This document shows, piece after piece, positions 25,561-37,779 of a DNA stretch of 64,000 bases. This stretch comes from Echinostoma caproni (taxonomy: Eukaryota > Platyhelminthes > Trematoda > Plagiorchiida > Echinostomatidae), in the NCBI GenBank assembly GCA_900618425.1, contig UZAN01039924.1, forward strand, positions 1-64,000, written 5' to 3'. Each line of letters starts with the position of its first letter. The stretch's first letter is position 1. Under the pieces are notes generated by a model. That model searched no databases. It had not been told where the DNA came from and worked only from the letters and a program-made list of their open reading frames with translations. The translations under genes were made by a program, and so were the position numbers.

Positions 25561-25639
25561 AAAAGTTCTGTGAAGTACATATTTTTCCCATTCATTATTA
25601 TTTACCTTCATGAATTATTACTGGTAACATTGCATCGAC

Positions 25640-25806
25640 AGGGACGATACCGGGGTTATATACAATCCTACACTAATCTTGATGGGCCGAAGTCAAATGT
25701 AAACACTGGAGTATACTGCGATTTTGACGTCTTCCTTCACAATAATCCTGTTGAATTAGATATTTGCTTCCCCGAGAATACTGTTTCACACCTGGATTCT
25801 GTTTAA
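25640..25806 (+). CDS. candidate terminal exon, unknown protein
   Basis: The frame reads GRYRGYIQSYTNLDGPKSNV, later YCDFDVFLHNNPVELDICF, and stops at TAA 25804-25806. A CATCGACAG acceptor precedes it at about 25633-25641, but the upstream tract has few pyrimidines, so the splice site is weak. Composition is protein-like. I do not recognise it, and no partner exon was found. Confidence 0.2.
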
Positions 25807-26523
25807 AAATGCACGTGGAGAGAACGGTACATACAGTACGTCCAAAATATCTGGGTAAGCAACACAGGTGTTAGTCAATTTTGGTAACCGGTTTTCATCA
25901 GACCAATTACAAAATTTTCTTTAGATCAGAGTCATTGTTGTTCCAATGAAGGAGTTTGATGCTATTCATTAAAGTCAATCTACCGCCCGCTTCTTTACAA
26001 ATCATAGACAAAATAAAGTACGTTCTTTGCATAGAATGCCATCAATTCCTAAGGGGTGTGGAGAAAAATGAGCCCAAATGTACCAACATTTGCACTCATT
26101 TATAAACTTTTTACTTAAAAATACCCGTTGACTTCAGCAACACATTCATTAAATTAGCCCAACCCATTTCCGTTCTATTACACATTTGGTTACGTGCTGC
26201 GTGGATTGTAGTCCAGGTTAGGCACCATGACATTCATTTGTTTCGTCACCATGGTATCAGTTTCCGTGTTACAGCTTCGTAAACTTCGACTGCCATTTTT
26301 ATTTTTAACTAATCTATCCGTCATTTGACGTATTTATAAAATGCAACATTTCGTGCACTCTGAACAGTTTTAGTCGCACTTCGGTTTACGTAAGATGAAT
26401 GGTACTATTTGTTCCCATCTAAGCGGTTCATGCTTGCAAGTAGTGACACCTTTTCATAGCAGTCAATAGGGGGTATGAATGTGATGAGTGCAATCTGGTT
26501 CGCAATACGCCATTCGGATTGAT

Positions 26524-26548
26524 TGAAGAAACCTGGTAGGTTTCTTCA
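26524..26548. repeat. perfect 11-bp inverted repeat, 3-base loop
   Basis: TGAAGAAACCT is followed by GGT and then AGGTTTCTTCA, an exact reverse complement. The hairpin is compact and flanked by ordinary AT-rich DNA. No run of T follows it. Confidence 0.9.
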
Positions 26549-26729
26549 GCTGGTAACTGTGTAACTAAAACCCTCCTATTTCTATTTAGTTTCATTAAAG
26601 ATGCTTATACCTCTAAGCGTACAATGAGAATGAAAGACGAGACTATCCCTTACCCAAACAAGCCCGCATCAAGTCCGTTATCAGACAAAGCACGCGCAAA
26701 TACCTTTCTCGCTAAATTGTTTAATGGGC

Positions 26730-26751
26730 TATATTTTCCTAAGAAAATATA
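26730..26751. repeat. perfect 9-bp inverted repeat, 4-base loop
   Basis: TATATTTTC, loop CTAA, then GAAAATATA. AT-rich inverted repeats of this size can arise by chance. Noted because it lies about 180 bases from the stronger hairpin at 26524. Confidence 0.8.
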
Positions 26752-27534
26752 AACGGGACATGTTGGGAACCAGTTTGCAAGTATCGCATCTATTTATATA
26801 CACTATAGGATTGGAACTTTGTACTTATTTTGGGAATCACTGTACGAAATATAAACCTGTTGTTACTATAAACGAACCATCATTTATTAAGTGATAAAAT
26901 TAAACGAATGTTTTTTTTCTGGTAAATACATTCTTTGCACTGGTGCCTCGATGATAAATTGTGTTAGTGTTTTTATGAATCTGATTACCGTAGATGACAA
27001 TCAGTTATTTTACGCAAACTTTTACTTACAAGGCTACGTTTCCTGCCTACGGTTAACCCATTTTGCAATTAATGTGAGACAATGTGTTGCATTCGCACTA
27101 TTGCCAGGGCCTTAAATAAACCGCATGTTTGCTCGTATATGATTATGTAGTCGGGGTGCTAAAAATGTTTTGTAAATTTGAAAAAAAATTGGATTTAAGT
27201 TGAACATCTCTTCAAAGTAAAAACAGCTGTTTCAAACTGATGAGACCACAAACAATGAACATTGATGTTACCAACGCCTTGTGTTTTGGTTTTTTGGTTC
27301 TTCGTGGCCAAGACAAGCTAATGTCTTCAATAATCATGAGCACGACACCCAAGGTTTTCAGAGAAATCTGTTCCATCCATAGATTTCGTTTAGTTAATGG
27401 AATCGAAACAACTGGAATAACTCATTTTTTTAGAAAAAATAGAATGAAATATAAGATAAACAGGGGCGTTTTTTCTCGAGGACAAGTTTAATAAAAATCA
27501 TCGTATCTTAGAGAAGTCGTGTGAAATTATGAAG

Positions 27535-27760
27535 TGTTCAGCGGCATTAGTGTGATTCCACGCATGGGCGTTGCCAATACTTTTTACAGTGCAATCTGTA
27601 CCAGCTGATCTAAGAAGCCACACCGACGGCGCTGATCCTTCCATATTCAAATCACCCATCGAACTTACAGAGGCATGTGACATCCATCAGGTAGCATATA
27701 AGATGAACGTCACCACAGGTTTACTTTAAAATTCACCGGAGTCCACGAAATGACGTTCTG
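27535..27760 (-). repeat. short repeat C, copy 2 (diverged)
   Basis: The reverse complement of this stretch aligns over its whole length with 48197-48425. Matching blocks on the plus strand here include CACGCATGGGCGTTGCC, CAGCTGATCTAAGAAGCCAC and TTCAAATCACCCATCGAACT; each has a close counterpart in the other copy's reverse complement. The tRNA-like B-box of the 48 kb copy has lost bases here (GTGATTCCACGC), so this copy cannot fold as a tRNA. The tRNA-like part lies at the left end in these coordinates. Confidence 0.75.
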
Positions 27761-28554
27761 AGGCAAGTTTAATTGTTCAGCTTGTTGTTAGGCAGATTGC
27801 ATTACTTAGTTCAACCACTATAATATACTTCAATTAAGGAGACAAAAGAAAACCAGAAAAAAACGGTCTGATGCAAACGGTCATTCGCATTGTGGTTTGC
27901 ATTGATTCGTCTCAGTCACCATAAACGTGGCTGTTCTTTATCAGCTGGTTCAAGCCCAATGATTAGAAAGCGCATCGATTGTACAAAACGGTGTTTAGAA
28001 AATCATCTAACTTATTCGGAATACCTCTAAAACGAGACAAAATGAACATTCTCTGATCGAAAGTAGGATATCATTGATGTGCAGGTAAAATTGGATCAGA
28101 AAAAGTAGATGAAAGAAGATTATTTCCGAATTGGCCTCTAATCACCACCTCGGTTGTTTCCTAACAGTTCATAATTTCCATGAATGTGAACTAAGAATGC
28201 GTGTACGAAATCCCTCTTATGATTACTGTCAACCGGTGAAGGGCGCAATTATTCCTAACTGCCAAATATATTAGGCAACTACTGTGATCTATCGGATTGC
28301 TTCTCATCGACTGCCAAATGTCCATAAAATTAGGACTGGGCGATACTGAGAAAAATTCTCTCTGCAGAACAAGAGCAGATAACTAATGAAAAGTACTACT
28401 TTCCTTTAGGCCAAATCTTGCAAATACGCGTGTAACGTGCTTTGCACATCTTGCAATATCAAGGTGTTAGAGAGCGATACACGATGTGATTTGTCTATAT
28501 AGTGAAGCCTATCGATTGAAGATCGAATGAAGCGTGAACTAAAACGTTTGGAAG
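27761..28554. other. non-coding stretch, nothing recognised
   Basis: Short frames only; no RNA gene, element boundary or simple repeat noted. Confidence 0.5.
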
Positions 28555-28672
28555 CACCGGATAGCTGTTTTGACCTGTTTGGATGCGAATCCGTCGAAAA
28601 CTGGGGATCAAACTTTAGCACACGCAAGCATAAATCAAGCATACCACCCACTCAGCCACCAAACAACTGAGC
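28555..28672 (-). repeat. short dispersed repeat B (tRNA-derived SINE), copy 2
   Basis: Read on the minus strand: A-box-like TGGCTGAGTGGGTGG (about 28655-28669), the block GTATGCTTGATTTATGCTTG, a B-box-like AGTTTGATCCCC (about 28603-28614), then CAGTTTTCGACGGATTCGC and CCAAACAGGTCAAAACAGCT. The copy at 55.51-55.62 kb has the same order of blocks and a better B-box (GGGTTCGATTACC), and the 8.8 kb fragment shares the body. The promoter lies at the right end on the minus strand, as expected for a SINE whose body runs leftward. Confidence 0.65.
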
Positions 28673-28679
28673 AGACTGC

Positions 28680-31600
28680 TTACCATTTTCTTACACAAGA
28701 GATAGCACAACTTAGTTTGACCGATGGATTCCCACTGCTGATAAGGCCCAACCAGGTGAAACCAGCTATCCAGTGTTTCCTAGCTTTACACTCTACGTTT
28801 CGTTCGCTATTTACATCAACAAATTGATCACTTTATAGACATATAACATGCATAAATGACCTTTCGGGTGTATACATATAAATATCGGTGCAGTTTTGTC
28901 TACCCTCTTCAAAGAGTTTGTGAATAAACAGTTATTGGAATTGATGATGGCCGAATATCAAACGGTTATAACCCAAAATCTTGGTTTGTGCACCTGGGTG
29001 TTCACTGCCAATGGAGACGACAGAATCCACTTGTTCCTCTTGTTTCTTAAACGCAGTTTAACCGTACAGTCATTACTAGGAATCTGTGGGGTGATTCTTA
29101 GTTGAACTTTCAGATTTGTACGTAGTTTGTGCATTCTGTCTGCGATAAAAATAATCAACTCACAAAACAAAACCAGATCAGCATCAACAAACCCAGCAAT
29201 GCAACATAAATCTATCTAGACAGTTCGTCTGACAGACGTTAGGAGTTGATTTTGACAGTTCTGTAAAGCTTGGAGACACCGCGTTTTGACTGCCCCATGG
29301 TATTCACTTGCTTGAACAGGGTTATTGCTCATTGCAAAATGCAGCTCGGACCAGTAGGCTGTCCAAGTATAGGGGAAAATGTACGTGATTAAATAATACA
29401 ACTTTGTTTTGTCTGCATTTTGATAAATGTTGCTGCATTTTATTCGTTTCCTTTTCTACTGACAACAATATCCGTGCATATTGCTTGGGAGAAATAGAAG
29501 TATGTAAAACATTAGAGTTCCGTGTTCATTTTAAATCACATTCATTACGTCGTTTGTCGATTGCATGAAATTTAATTGAGTTGTGATGTTTTTCCTAAAA
29601 GACCGGCTTCTTGCGGCTTTTATTTGAAAAGAATTTCTTTCTAAATGGGTGACTAGCTAGAGACAACAATCAGTCAACCGTGTTGGACAACGAAACATCA
29701 CCCCACGTGACATTTTATGTCTCTCTGCACGCAACCATCATCCGGTCAAAGCGAGCAACCAAAAATGATATATTTGAAGGAATCGGGCTCAAAGAACGGC
29801 GGTGATTCTGAGAATATTATAACCTTTACAATGTTGATTGATAAACCGTCCAAACAGATATTCACAGAACGAATGTACCCCCGGTTTGTCTGCTAAATGG
29901 GCTCAAAGGGGTTTATATTTTTCATTCTCGCGATGCTTTCCATGGTAGAATGGGGAGCTTGAAAACCATTCGTAAAATGATAAGGATTGTGAAATACTGT
30001 CAACATGATAAGGGTGGTAAAGTGGCTTATGTTATTGCCAATGGTACGATTTCATTCGGGCCGGTGATATCCGGCTTTTGAACGCAACATCTTTTGTTGT
30101 GTTCCGGCTGGATACCAAGCCAATTCTAAAAGGTTCCTATGTAATAGCCAATAGAACGTCCGGAACTCAGTTACCGAAGTCATGAACTATCTATATGTGC
30201 TGTATGTGACTAGCGAGTTAACCGCTTCTGCTTTGAAATAAACAATGGTTTTCAGCAGAAAATTGTTTCAAAACAGTGAAGGTTATATCGCGTTGATGAA
30301 TACCTGCGTACATACTTCCGAGAGTCACCAGATTTTCAAGTCCCTTATTTAGAAGCTGACATTACCACGGGCATTTTCCAGTTGTCCGTATGATGTTGGT
30401 AAATACTCTTTTGATTGGCTCACCATGCGTTATCTTTTACAATCAGACCATGCGAATCATTGTGGTTTATGAGGCTAAAGTATCAATATATGGATGTCTT
30501 AAAAAATATTCTGAGGCCACCTTTCGGTGATCATGAAGTCATTACTGTTTATCACTGCACTTATGGTTCCTGAGTTGTCGCGTTTGTGTGTGTTTTGCCA
30601 TAATTATCCCTACATAACAAAAGACAACTACTTTGAATAAGTTGAAATTCTTAAGAAAACTCAAATTGGCAAATAAGTGAGTTTGCCTTCGATGTCATGA
30701 AACTATTTGGTCTTAACGAGACAGACACTCAATAACAAATATAAAACAACTCAGTCGTAAAATTGAAGTATTAACTGTAGGTCCAGTAACATCGCAGTAT
30801 CTTTATTTGTCTCCCAAAAAATAAAATCATGGTAAGAATATATAGTTGGTACCGATCGGTAATGCGATGAGAGCATTTCAATTTCTTTGGGTACTGCTGG
30901 CTTTGAAATAGCAGAAAAACGTGCATTTGTTTCTTTGTTTGTTTGAAATGCTTGAGATTCCAACTAGGTTATTCTATTCTCTTCAGGGTAATGCTCTTCC
31001 ACCCTGTGATTCGCACAATCCATCTGAGTTAACATCAGAAAAACAGTCAAATTCTAATCGTTTGAAATGGCTGTTTGTATAATGATTCTGTCGAGTGAGT
31101 GTTATCCAAAAAGTACAATTCAGGTATTATTCTGCAATTTAACTCAAGCTGTACAATCGTGTGCCTCCAGGCCACTTTGGTTAGCAGTTAACATATCGGT
31201 TTGACCAAGCGCTTTCTGATTCATGATACAACAGCAATTCCACCTCTGCTATTTGCATACGTTGAACCACATAAAATATATCCCTCCAGGTCATAAATCC
31301 AAATGTGCAAAGTGATGCTGAAACGTCCACGAGGGGCAGCCACCAGAATGCAATAATGAATGCTACTAAAAGGCCAACCGTTCATGTTGTTCGCTTTTCA
31401 ATCTTCTACTCCAAGTTCATCTCAAAATACTTCCGTTAACATTAGTAGTTCACAAATGCTGAATGTGAGGCCGGTATCAATCTTGTCATCTTATTGTGTG
31501 CCACCCCGAACGGTCTCCCATCACACCCAGTCAGATTGAGTGCGGACTTGACGAAACGTCTTCATATCTCAATGTATAACGTTATTGAAACCAGAAGTAG

Positions 31601-32450
31601 AATAAAGTTACGTCACATGTTACGTTTGCTTTGAACTGAGTATAAGACGGCTCATCATTGACAGTGAAATGATTTAGCTGTTAACGTGCATCACGTTTGA
31701 GTAGAATCATGATAAAATGATAAAATAAAGAATTTTAACTTTGGTTACCATTGAAAGAACGTAGTTTCGTCCAAATCGACTCATTATAGTCGTCTCCATT
31801 TAGCTCTGGAGTGGGGACGCCGAACCTAAATGCGTAATAAGTAAACCCAAATCGCAGAGCTGCAACGTAGCCTGGACACATGACTTAGACAGCTAGAGAA
31901 GCGACATGTCCTCATAATTCGATTTATTTCAATGTATAAAATGAACGGACTCACGATTTAGTTGACACCCAAGAGCGATTAAATAAGACAATTCAACTGA
32001 TGTTTAGAATGTGAATTAATATATATAACTAAATTTAAAAAATAAAGTAGCACAATCTGCCCTTACCTTTAATTTAATCAAGATGTCTGAAAAATGAAAT
32101 AATATTATTTAAAATAAGAATGAATACACAAAAGAACAAAATACCAAAATCGTAATTCTTGTGAATGATTTAATGCGTGAATGTCAGAATTCATGAGAAC
32201 AGTACTTGCAATTCATTATTATTAAACGTTATTGCGCAATTTCCATCGATTTGTACCCAAGCACATCAGAAATGCTCTCGACTTTATTTGTTCATTCTTC
32301 ATTGAATGAGACATAGCTGCTTCTCATTGGTTGCGTTCAATAAATTTTGGGATTAGACGAGACGTTATCCCCCACACACTCAAAGCACAATTCTTGAGTA
32401 GCATGATGCTAAATGTATCAGTTGGTTGAATAATAAATAATAATGAATAA
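28680..32450. other. non-coding stretch, nothing recognised
   Basis: No domain, RNA gene or transposon end. Minus frames at 28958-29170 and 29216-29401 are short and unassignable. A GACTTGACGAAACGTC block at about 31548-31563 recalls a hammerhead ribozyme 3' core but lacks the rest (see rejected list). Confidence 0.5.
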
Positions 32451-32451
32451 A

Positions 32452-32642
32452 TGTCATTTACTTTCTTTTTCTATTAATTGAATATACAATGTACGGTCAA
32501 CTTTCAGGAAAGGGGCTACAGCCATACAAAGGCTGCTTGAGGAAGATACAAATATAGGGAGACTGGCGGCGGTGGAGCGGTTTGAACCCGGGACAGCCAG
32601 GTCACTATTTAGTAACCTAACCACTTGGTTACCACCGCCCCA
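32452..32642 (-). repeat. SINE family A, copy 2 (more complete)
   Basis: On the minus strand it starts GGGGCGGTGGTAACCAAGTG (A-box-like), then a B-box GGGTTCAAACCGC followed by CCACCGCC, which can pair with the start. The body carries TTTGTATGGCTGTAGCCCC and TTGACCGTACATTGTATATT and an A/T-rich tail. It is the fuller of the two copies in the window. Flanks show no clear target-site duplication by eye. Confidence 0.75.
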
Positions 32643-32649
32643 TTAGAAG

Positions 32650-35600
32650 TAAAACAGATTACCGCGAATATGAACATACATTTGTAACTAGCAAATGTGT
32701 CCCAGAAAAAAAGACGGAACTATTGGCGCGCTTTGTGTATCCATCGATCATTATGTGTCGGGTGCAACGTATATTCCAAGTAGTTTAAAGCTCATCTAAG
32801 ACAATCAGTGAATAGGAAAATGCTTTGAGTGTGTAGACAGGCATGACGTTTTTCGAATTGTCGGATGTAAATGGTGAATTTGACTGTCTTGAATTCAGCG
32901 GATTTTACCTTCGGATTCTAGGTGAGTAGCTCAATTACGATTTACAATCACATTCTTTCACTGAAAATTCTAGTTATGTGTGGATGACTTTTTCCAATCA
33001 GTCGGGAACATTTAAAAGAAATCCTGTAGTTTTTAGTAAGGGGTCCATGAAACAATTTCTTGTTAGGAATAAAGTGAACCAGGTTGTTTATTATTTCCTA
33101 ATTATTTTTAAATTAAATTGGAATTTGTATTCACCGTGTAACGAAAAATAATTTAATTTCTTTTCAGAATCAATATAAACTCATTTACGAATATAGGGAA
33201 TGGGCAGAACGTCCAATGAGGAGCGAGCGTCAAAATTGGAGATAAACTTAAGGAATTCGTAATGCAGCCAGTGATTGAAATTAGATAACAGATCTTTATT
33301 TTCTTGTTATTGCACACTGGAATGGTTTCAAACAACGAAGTCTACAACTCCAATGTGAAATATAGTTTTGGATCCATTAGATAATTTACGCGATCTTATA
33401 CACAGAACGTACTACTTATTATCCGAACCTGGAAAATATTGGAAAGCAATTCAACGACTGTGGTTTAGGGACCGGTATAGTATGTACCTAAAACAGTGAT
33501 AAAGCTAAATTCGAACAGCTCCGTAAAATGCCAGTGTCACGTGGTCAAGGAGAAACCTACCAGTTGAATGATACGGCAAATGCTTTCGTTGACCACTAAT
33601 TAATATCAACGTTAGTGAATGAAGGTAGTTAAGATATATGATTTAAGATGTATTTATTAGATAACTCACATCTACATTGCTCCCACTGATTGCATAATTT
33701 CAACGCTGAATGCAATACTGGTGGCTGCCTCACAAAACAGTATGCATTACTGTCTGGAACACAAATTCAGACACGTATGAGTTTATTCCAGCAAATGAAA
33801 CACGATCAAAGACATTAGTGCTTACCTACGAAAGGTGGTAAACAAATGCTTCGTCGAAACGATCCTGAGACGTTTTCGACTTTTTGCATGAACTCAACTC
33901 TTGTTTCTCTAGCGGTATACGAAAAGTAGTTCCACAAAACAGCAGTTGTGGTTGTTTGCAACAAAGTTATTCTGTTGATGCCATCTCCGTTTTAACCGGT
34001 ATTTCTAACTATCGTATTCGTTCTTGATTGAAGTTTAGACTCTTTTACAGATTTGTAATGGCCATGTGTCAACAAACGAATCCTTGAATACGAACACGTT
34101 AGGACACAACATTGAAATAACTTGTGAATAACACAGGAGTTACGAGAAAGGCCTTAGGTAAACAAAAAATGATGAGGAGCACCTGAGATCATTTGTACAA
34201 ACTCTTCGACGGAAGCAAGAACCCCATTGAGATGGGGGTCGCTTGTACCCAAAATGGGTCACTTCAAAAGTAGTCCAAAGATGTACTGGCCCAAACGAAA
34301 CCTTAACAGTCGCACCAACTGAAAGTACACACAAACAGCTCTTGAGTTAATACTATGCCTGGGTCAGCAATGATCATTTCAATTCCCCCAAGCAAATATT
34401 TTTCGTTTGTTGTACACCAAATCATGCAGCTTTTATGAAAAAATAAGTTATTTTTCCCCAGTCATCGCTTTTCTGAATGGCATCCATCTTCTTCATTGGG
34501 GTTTCACTAAGTTACTAACTTTGTTTCTTTTACTGGCGCACCCTACTGGGATACACAATGAGAAGAATGAACCCCATGGTTACGAAGTGAGTGCCAGCGG
34601 ACTGGTTCTAGTACTTGAAGCGTGGCAAGTAGTTTAATGTTTCATAAAGTTGTACGTTGTGTTGCCTGGTGTGGGTGTCCTTAAAAACTTTCAAATTCAT
34701 GGTGAGGCGGCAGAATAAACATATTGTATTTTTTAGGGGTATACATGATTCATCCAGGTTAGACGATTGATCTTTCCGTTTCCAAGTATGTATTAATTAT
34801 TGAATCATTCAAAAGATTTGCACACCACATTACCTCATTTTGATAATAATGTTTCGTTCATAAAAGTCTTTTATCATTCCCCATTCTGCAGTTTCAAGTG
34901 CTCGCAAGGTTTTACTATGGGCACCGAAGGTGATGAACAAATGACCGAGCTGCTTTTCGAAGACAGAAGCCAAATAAAGAAATCAGAAAATGTCCATTTC
35001 TCAGGATTTTCTGATCCCTTTTTGGATCTTCAGGCCCCCTGGCACAGTGTTGCATTCTCGGTCCTTTCGATTCACCTAAAACCTCCTGGTGCCAGGTTTT
35101 TTCTAACTGTTAACAGTAGTTGACCACCACGAGGATTTGAATGGAAAATTCGTTTACTCGTTATCCAAATGCAATCCGTTACTGAATACAACTGAAAGTT
35201 GACGCTTGTGTTACACCCGCGGCTATGTAGGGCAAATCATTGATGTTCGGCTGTCTTACACAACACATATCATGACGATCTCTATGAACATGTCATTGCG
35301 TGCATGCCACTTGCCGTCTTTGTTATTGTAACAAAACCTATTCGATCATTAGCCATGTAGAACATATGTTTAATATGCGGTAGAGCACCATTTTCTTGGT
35401 TGAATAGCTATAGTAGGTTTTATCAAATTTGTTTCAATGGAAGTTTAACATTAAAGGAGAAAAATCGCCTAGGTTTTGTCTTTTATGGTGTACATGAGAG
35501 CAGTAAAACACACCCAAAAATACACTAATGGGTTTACCAAGGGCGACATCTAGCCATTTGCGAGTAACAATGGTGTTTTTGAAAGGAAACTTTAAGTGGA

Positions 35601-37770
35601 ATGGCAAACGATGAACGCAATCGGTCATGAACGATTGAATGAAAATCCAAGGCAATTCATCAAACACTCAGCGTAACTATCACTTCTATCGTCTAATAAT
35701 ATGGTTTATAAAGTAACCGCATAAAACTGCTCAAATAGGTTAGAAAAGAACCGTGCTCCAATGTTACCACACAATAACTGTTGAGCTGCTGACTACTTTG
35801 TGTGATATATCTACCTACTGGTGGAATCTAATTTAATATGTGCCAGGAGAGCTTAATTCAATTAAACAACACATGGTTCTTAGGAAAAAAGCAATCGAAA
35901 AATGCACTTCGTCAACAACAAATGTATCGCAATGATCAACAATTGTACATGCAAATCAGAATGGTGGATTTTGTCGTAGTGTAAATTATCTGATTAATAG
36001 CTCAAATGCAAACAAACGAGGAAAACATCCCACATACGATCTCAAATAAAGTCAAAATAAAGAACGATAAATACTGTGACAATAACATTGGGTGGGGATT
36101 ACAAGCGGTAAATGGTAACCCAGTACATAAAGATCACTTGGGTTTGTGAACAGTTAACCTCTGCACTAAAATTTCGATCAGACTGTGGACTCATTTGTCT
36201 CCAAAAATACACTAGCAATTACCACCGTAATCGTAGAACAAAACTGCTTGTCCAAGGAGTGGGTTGAATCACATGCTGTCAGTCCTCTGATTGTTGAGGA
36301 ATCCAAATAGTAAACCAAATTTTGATAGATAACTTCTGTCTCTAGTTAGTAAGGATATCATTGTGAACTTATTGTTGACAGTTTGCGTAGTGTAGTAAAC
36401 CAGTTCTGAAATATCGACCGTGCTTGGTTTATCGTCACTTTCTCGGTTGTCAAGCTTGAGCAAGGAGCGAAGAATAATTGCTTATTCAATTGGTGATTTT
36501 TATAGATCTTGTTCCTTGGGGAGATAACTAATACAGATAATTAAGCAGCACAGTTCGAGACCGACGAAAAATAACAAAATTATGATTTTATCAAAATCCA
36601 TCGTTATGCCCCTGAAAACCTAGGGGCCTCAGAAAATCACGACACTTTACTGATGTCCCCAAACTCATCAATACCAGTTCACCACTGCCATTTTTGAATA
36701 ACAAGTTTGGTGGCAGTTTGCCTGCTTATCTAACTGTTTGTCTTAAAATGGATATACACACTCTGACCCAAAACTCAAAACAGAAACAGAAAATTATGAG
36801 AAGCTTACGCAGGATTCTCTGATACATATGTGAACGTTATCTTCTACTCAATTCACCAAGATTGACCTTCTTTTCAGCAACACACATATGCAATATCACA
36901 ACGGAAATAGTCATATTATTTGAGCTATTTTAACGATACACAACTGCATAATCCGAGGAATGAGTTATCAAAACTGAGCTTCCTCATGACTGCGTTTTTG
37001 TGACCTTTGATACAGATATGGTTAAATACCAAAGAGAGCCGAATTCATTGAATATAAGCGTCATTTGCTTAAAGTTTTACTGGGAACCCGGCATGATCAC
37101 GGATAAAAACCTTGATTTTGACAGCAATTCTCCTAATTCACCAACCCACCTGAACGGTTGTGTTTCCAAACATTTCAAGTCCAACGGTGTTTGCTAAATC
37201 ATTTCCAAAATTTTTTACATCTGTTTCCCTAATTTCTCTTACTACTATGCTAAGTTATTCTCTTGCGTATATATAAGCATGTTTCCATAATCACGTGTTG
37301 CCGAACTGTTATCACTGTTTTGACTCCCCTAAATTTTTTCGCGCGAGTTTCGTAATTGACACATGGATTCTTCTGTCGTATAGTGAGGAGCGGTTCATTC
37401 ATTCACCAACTTTCGCATTCACACTGAATGAGCACGTTTGTGCTCTTAAATGGGACAATACATTCGGAATTCAGATTAGGTTTCTTTTTCCGTACAGTTA
37501 AACGGAGAACTCCTTTTTTCCTTTTGTAATATTCATCCTCGGTCTTTAGCAATCGCCTTCTGTGATTTCTGTGGATCGATGATTTTACGTCAGGTTCTGC
37601 ATCTTACATCTTGGGATATTCCGTGTACACATCTTCGCCGTCTAACTCATGCTTCATTGATTTCCGGGTACCAGAACCAATTTTGATTGATTGTTTAGTT
37701 CTCATTTCCGGGCTCATTACGACTGCCCGCATCTTAATCAAACTTTGATCTCCCATCTATCGTTCCAAAT
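32650..37770. other. non-coding stretch with weak exon-like frames
   Basis: Two frames stand out slightly. On the plus strand, about 34892-35123 follows a strong acceptor (TCATTCCCCATTCTGCAG) and reads FKCSQGFTMGTEGDEQMTEL. On the minus strand, 35434-35667 contains FKNTIVTRKWLDVALGKPIS, with a possible donor at CTTG|GTAAAC. Neither belongs to a family I recognise. An imperfect palindrome lies at about 33853-33883 (GTCGAAACG ... CGTTTTCGAC) and a 6-base-pair one at 36608-36627. Confidence 0.4.
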
Positions 37771-37779
37771 TCAGTTTAA

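Larger units (their letters stand above)
25807..27530. other. non-coding stretch with two short hairpins
   Basis: No gene recognised. Two perfect inverted repeats lie at 26524-26548 and 26730-26751 (listed separately). Plus frames at 26891-27115 and 27240-27491 are unassignable. Confidence 0.5.

Noticed and set aside
27215..27245. ACAGCTGTTTCAAACTGATGAG as a fourth copy of repeat B
   Set aside because: Only about ten bases match the family core; the flanks do not align.
31480..31600. GACTTGACGAAACGTC block resembling a hammerhead ribozyme 3' core
   Set aside because: The required CTGATGA core is absent (nearest is CAGATTGAG), stem II does not pair, and no partner for the closing stem lies upstream.
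33853..33883. GTCGAAACG ... CGTTTTCGAC palindrome as a transposon end
   Set aside because: The pairing is imperfect and no second copy or target duplication was found.
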